Shown: positions 53,069 to 55,542 of the stretch, piece after piece
Layout of the letters: each line of letters starts with the position of its first letter
Position numbering within the stretch: the stretch's first letter is position 1
Source: Bryobacterales bacterium
GTDB lineage: Bacteria > Acidobacteriota > Terriglobia > Bryobacterales > UBA6623
DNA length: 55,542 nucleotides
NCBI GenBank assembly: GCA_028819235.1
Contig: JAPPMC010000115.1
Coordinates: 1-55,542, forward strand
Direction: 5' to 3'
Made by a program: the position numbers and the translations under genes
Notes under the pieces: model-generated
Database searches by the model: none
What the model saw: the letters and a program-made list of their open reading frames with translations, nothing else
What the model was told of the DNA's origin: nothing

Positions 53069-55510
53069 ATGCTAGGCGGCGTTTTCTATCGTGTGCGAGG
53101 CCTACTCCAGCGCAAGCGTGCGGAACAGGAACTCGACGATGAGTTGCGATTCCACCTCGAGAAACTGACGGAACAGCACATCGATCGCGGAATTCCTCCT
53201 GGTGAAGCTGCCCGGCTAGCACGAGTGCGCCTAGGCGGCCTAGCCATGGTCAATGAGGACTGTCGTGAGTCCTGGGGATTCGGCCGGACCCAAGCCCTGA
53301 TCGCAGACATCACGTACGGATTGCGCAAGCTCCGCAAGAGCCCGGTCTTCACTTCGACGGCCATCTGTGTTCTCGCACTCAGCATTGGCGGTGCCACCCT
53401 GTTCTTCGCGCTCTTGCGCTCCGTTCTGCTCGCACCCCTGCCGTACCGCAGTTCGGAGGAACTGGTGGTCTTGTCGCTTGACAACCCAGCCACCGGCACG
53501 TTTGACCAACGCTTTACAGTGCGAAGGGTTGATCACACGCGAGACCATGCGAAGTCGTTCAGCGCAGTCGGCGTGTTCCTCAAGTGGCCGGAAGTCATGA
53601 CCCTCTCTTCGGGCGGAGCCCCCGAAGCGCTGGTGGCAGCGCGGGTCTCTTCAAACCTACTGGGGATAATGCGAGCTCAGCCGATCTTAGGACGCGACTT
53701 TGTCCCGGAAGAAGATCACCCTTCAGGGGGGTCCGCAGTCATCCTCAGCGAGGGCCTGTGGAAGCGTCGATTCGGTGCGGACCCGCAACTGACTGGACAG
53801 GTCCTGTTGCTGGATTCGCAGCCCCACACCGTGGTGGGAGTTCTGCCCGAGGCGTTCGACTTCCCATTTCCCGAAGTCGACGTCTGGGTCACACACCCGT
53901 CTCACACGTCCCAGATGCCAGCAAAGTTCTGGCGATTCGTGACGACCCAGGATGTCATCGCTCGCCTCAAGACCGGAACAACACTCGCCCAAGCCCAGAG
54001 CGAGATGGACTCCTTGAACCAGAGCTACGTGTCGCGACATCCCAACGCCCTGGACGCAAAGCCCGGAGTGACGGTGCGAGTCCAACCACTCAAGTCGCGC
54101 GTCGTTGGCAGCGTGCGCCCCGTCCTCTGGATACTCTTCGGGGCCGTTTGTGTTTTGCTCTTGATCGCTTGCACAAATGTGTCCGGCCTTCTCCTGACTA
54201 GGGCCTCAGCGCGGTCCCACGAGTTCGCCACGCTCGCTGCACTAGGGGCCGGACCTGTCAGGTTAGTCTCTCGGCTCTTTGTCGAGAGCAGTACGGTCGT
54301 CGTGCTGAGCGGCGGAATAGCAGTCATCTTGGCAGCCGGCGTGACAGGTGTTCTGCCTCGTTTGCACATGCCTCACCTGCCTCGTTCTGACGAAATCCAA
54401 TTGGACGTTGGTGTGTTCGTGTTCGCGGTGGGTGTGGCAGCTCTGACCTGTTTGGTAGTCGGTTTCTTCCCCGCCTTAGAAGTCGCTAGGTGTCGAATCG
54501 CGAGTCTGCTCACCGGTCACGCCAGTTCGGCGAACCAGCTATCCACGATGTGGCGCAAGCGTCTCACTGGATTCGCAATGCAGGAGCGGCTGGTCGTCGG
54601 CCAAGTGATCCTCTCGTTTGTGCTCATGTTCGGAGCTGGTCTACTGGTCCAGAGCTTCGCCAGATTGCAGTCCGTCGATCTGGGATTCAATCCTGAGCGG
54701 CTGCTCACGCTGAGAGTACCGCTGCCAACAACAAGTTACAACACGCGCGAAAAGAGAGCGGTCTTCTTCCGCGAACTGGATCGGCGGTTGTCTTCCGTTC
54801 CGACTATCGACGACTCGGCGCTCATGCGATCCATTCCAACCACGCCTCCCCTCTTCACGAACATTCATGTCGTGGGTCGAGACCCAGTTCCGGAGTGGGA
54901 GGAACCTATGGCGCGCCTACAGAGCATCACTAAAGGGTATTTCGCGACGATGGGAATTTCAGTCCGTCGAGGCAGAGCGTTTGCAGATTCGGACAACAGG
55001 TCTCAAACGCCGACCGTTGTGATCAACGAGAGTTTCGCGCGGCAGTTCTGGCCTGCATATCCTGCGGGTCCTGACCCAGTCGGTCAACACCTGCGCTTGG
55101 CATTCGACGGGATCGCGTCTGCTGAGATCATCGGTATTGTCAAAGACGTGCAAGCGTCGGGGCCTGCTGAGCCAGCCGATCCAAGCTTCTATGTTCCGAT
55201 CGAATTCAGCCCTCCTGAAAAATGCTTCGTTGCTCTGCGAACCAGTCTCTCAACGCAGACTTCTGTGGGACTTGTCACTGAAGTTCTGCATGAAGTCGAC
55301 CCGGATCTGGCCATCTTCGAAGTCAAGACAATGACAGAATTGCTGGATGAAGTTCTCGGCCTTCAACGCCTAGCCACAGCCCTACTGGTAGCATTCGGAA
55401 TTCTCTCGTTGCTCTTGGCAGTGGTTGGCCTCTATGGAGTCGTTGGCCAGCTGGTCCAAGTCCGCGCTTCAGAGATAGGAATTCGAATGGGGATTATCAA
55501 GGTGGGTTGA
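53069..55510 (+). CDS. ADOP-type FtsX/MacB permease, C-terminally truncated
   Basis: 813 aa. The N-terminal PadR-associated part (AEQELDDELRFHLEKLTEQH, RGIPPGEAARLARVRLGG) is typical of acidobacterial duplicated orphan permeases. Two MacB/FtsX modules follow: TM1 and periplasmic domain (VFTSTAICVLALSIGGATL), the first FtsX core (LWILFGAVCVLLLIACTNVS to EFATLAALGAGP), then a second periplasmic domain and TM (TALLVAFGILSLLLAVVGLYG). Intact members continue past SEIGIRM with LGA and about 90-100 more residues holding two helices. Here the frame reads GIIKVG and stops, so the last FtsX module is incomplete. This could be a pseudogene; the window ends 32 bp later. Confidence 0.85.
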   Translation: MLGGVFYRVRGLLQRKRAEQELDDELRFHLEKLTEQHIDRGIPPGEAARLARVRLGGLAMVNEDCRESWGFGRTQALIADITYGLRKLRKSPVFTSTAICVLALSIGGATLFFALLRSVLLAPLPYRSSEELVVLSLDNPATGTFDQRFTVRRVDHTRDHAKSFSAVGVFLKWPEVMTLSSGGAPEALVAARVSSNLLGIMRAQPILGRDFVPEEDHPSGGSAVILSEGLWKRRFGADPQLTGQVLLLDSQPHTVVGVLPEAFDFPFPEVDVWVTHPSHTSQMPAKFWRFVTTQDVIARLKTGTTLAQAQSEMDSLNQSYVSRHPNALDAKPGVTVRVQPLKSRVVGSVRPVLWILFGAVCVLLLIACTNVSGLLLTRASARSHEFATLAALGAGPVRLVSRLFVESSTVVVLSGGIAVILAAGVTGVLPRLHMPHLPRSDEIQLDVGVFVFAVGVAALTCLVVGFFPALEVARCRIASLLTGHASSANQLSTMWRKRLTGFAMQERLVVGQVILSFVLMFGAGLLVQSFARLQSVDLGFNPERLLTLRVPLPTTSYNTREKRAVFFRELDRRLSSVPTIDDSALMRSIPTTPPLFTNIHVVGRDPVPEWEEPMARLQSITKGYFATMGISVRRGRAFADSDNRSQTPTVVINESFARQFWPAYPAGPDPVGQHLRLAFDGIASAEIIGIVKDVQASGPAEPADPSFYVPIEFSPPEKCFVALRTSLSTQTSVGLVTEVLHEVDPDLAIFEVKTMTELLDEVLGLQRLATALLVAFGILSLLLAVVGLYGVVGQLVQVRASEIGIRMGIIKVG

Positions 55511-55542
55511 CAAGCTAGCCCGGATTTGGGATTCTCCGGCAA

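Noticed and set aside
1..55542. tRNA, rRNA, CRISPR array or replication origin
   Set aside because: No T-loop-like GGTTCGANTCC with a matching acceptor stem, no rRNA signature, no regularly spaced direct repeats and no dnaA-box cluster were found by eye.

Overview
The window reads as chromosomal DNA of a high-GC Acidobacteriota bacterium, probably from the Bryobacterales/Solibacteres side. Three things point there: a VWFA-related protein of the acidobacterial type (47027-47998), a PadR regulator followed by an ADOP-type FtsX permease (52725-55510), and several secreted Tat- or Sec-exported enzymes typical of that phylum. The many sulfatases, the GH2 hydrolase, the ceramidase-like amidase and the uronate-type enzymes suggest a polysaccharide- or glycolipid-degrading lifestyle, possibly host-associated; that ecological reading is inference.

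Layout. 1-8160: end of a membrane protein, a seven-haem cytochrome c fused to TPRs, a translationally coupled pair of mannonate-dehydratase-like TIM barrels, a divergent sulfatase-fold enzyme with Thr in place of the catalytic Cys, and a neutral ceramidase-like protein. 8161-12357: a lower-GC stretch with few genes, holding an AbiTii-domain gene and a GIY-YIG nuclease gene broken by one in-frame TGA. 12358-15384: SMP-30/gluconolactonase-like protein, secreted DinB protein, Gfo/Idh/MocA oxidoreductase. 15430-21129: a cytochrome c maturation operon (ccmE, ccmF, ccmH, ccmI-like, an extra membrane-anchored protein, ccmA, ccmB) in which CcmE has Cys, not His, at the haem-binding position.

21660-25881 is the most unusual part. 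A complete 3,158-bp IS1595-family transposon (21861-25018) has 55-bp terminal inverted repeats. One operon carries the transposase, an unknown 136-aa protein, an adenine/cytosine-N4-type DNA methyltransferase fused to an HNH nuclease domain, and a 58-aa basic protein. It sits inside a decayed copy of the same methyltransferase gene, with a 6/8-matching 8-bp target duplication. That older copy ends in a third, degenerate version of the same terminal repeat. So a younger element has jumped into an older relative, next to a 1,290-aa SIR2-domain protein (26105-29977) that looks like an anti-phage effector. Together with the AbiTii gene this makes the region defence-island-like.

30663-46767 is ordinary high-GC chromosome: S41 protease, NrdR, a sulfatase with a HEAT-like tail, PyrF, SpeA with an acyl-CoA-ligase-like enzyme, a PqiC-like lipoprotein, an arylsulfatase, a GH2 hydrolase, a TPR protein, a PmtA-like methyltransferase and CvpA. 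47027-55542 holds the VWFA protein, an orphan ABC ATPase, a third mannonate-dehydratase-like enzyme, an HlyD-type adaptor, a probable remnant of a group II intron 3' end (domains V/VI), PadR, and an FtsX/ADOP permease that stops about 90-100 residues early at the window edge. No tRNA, rRNA or CRISPR array was found.
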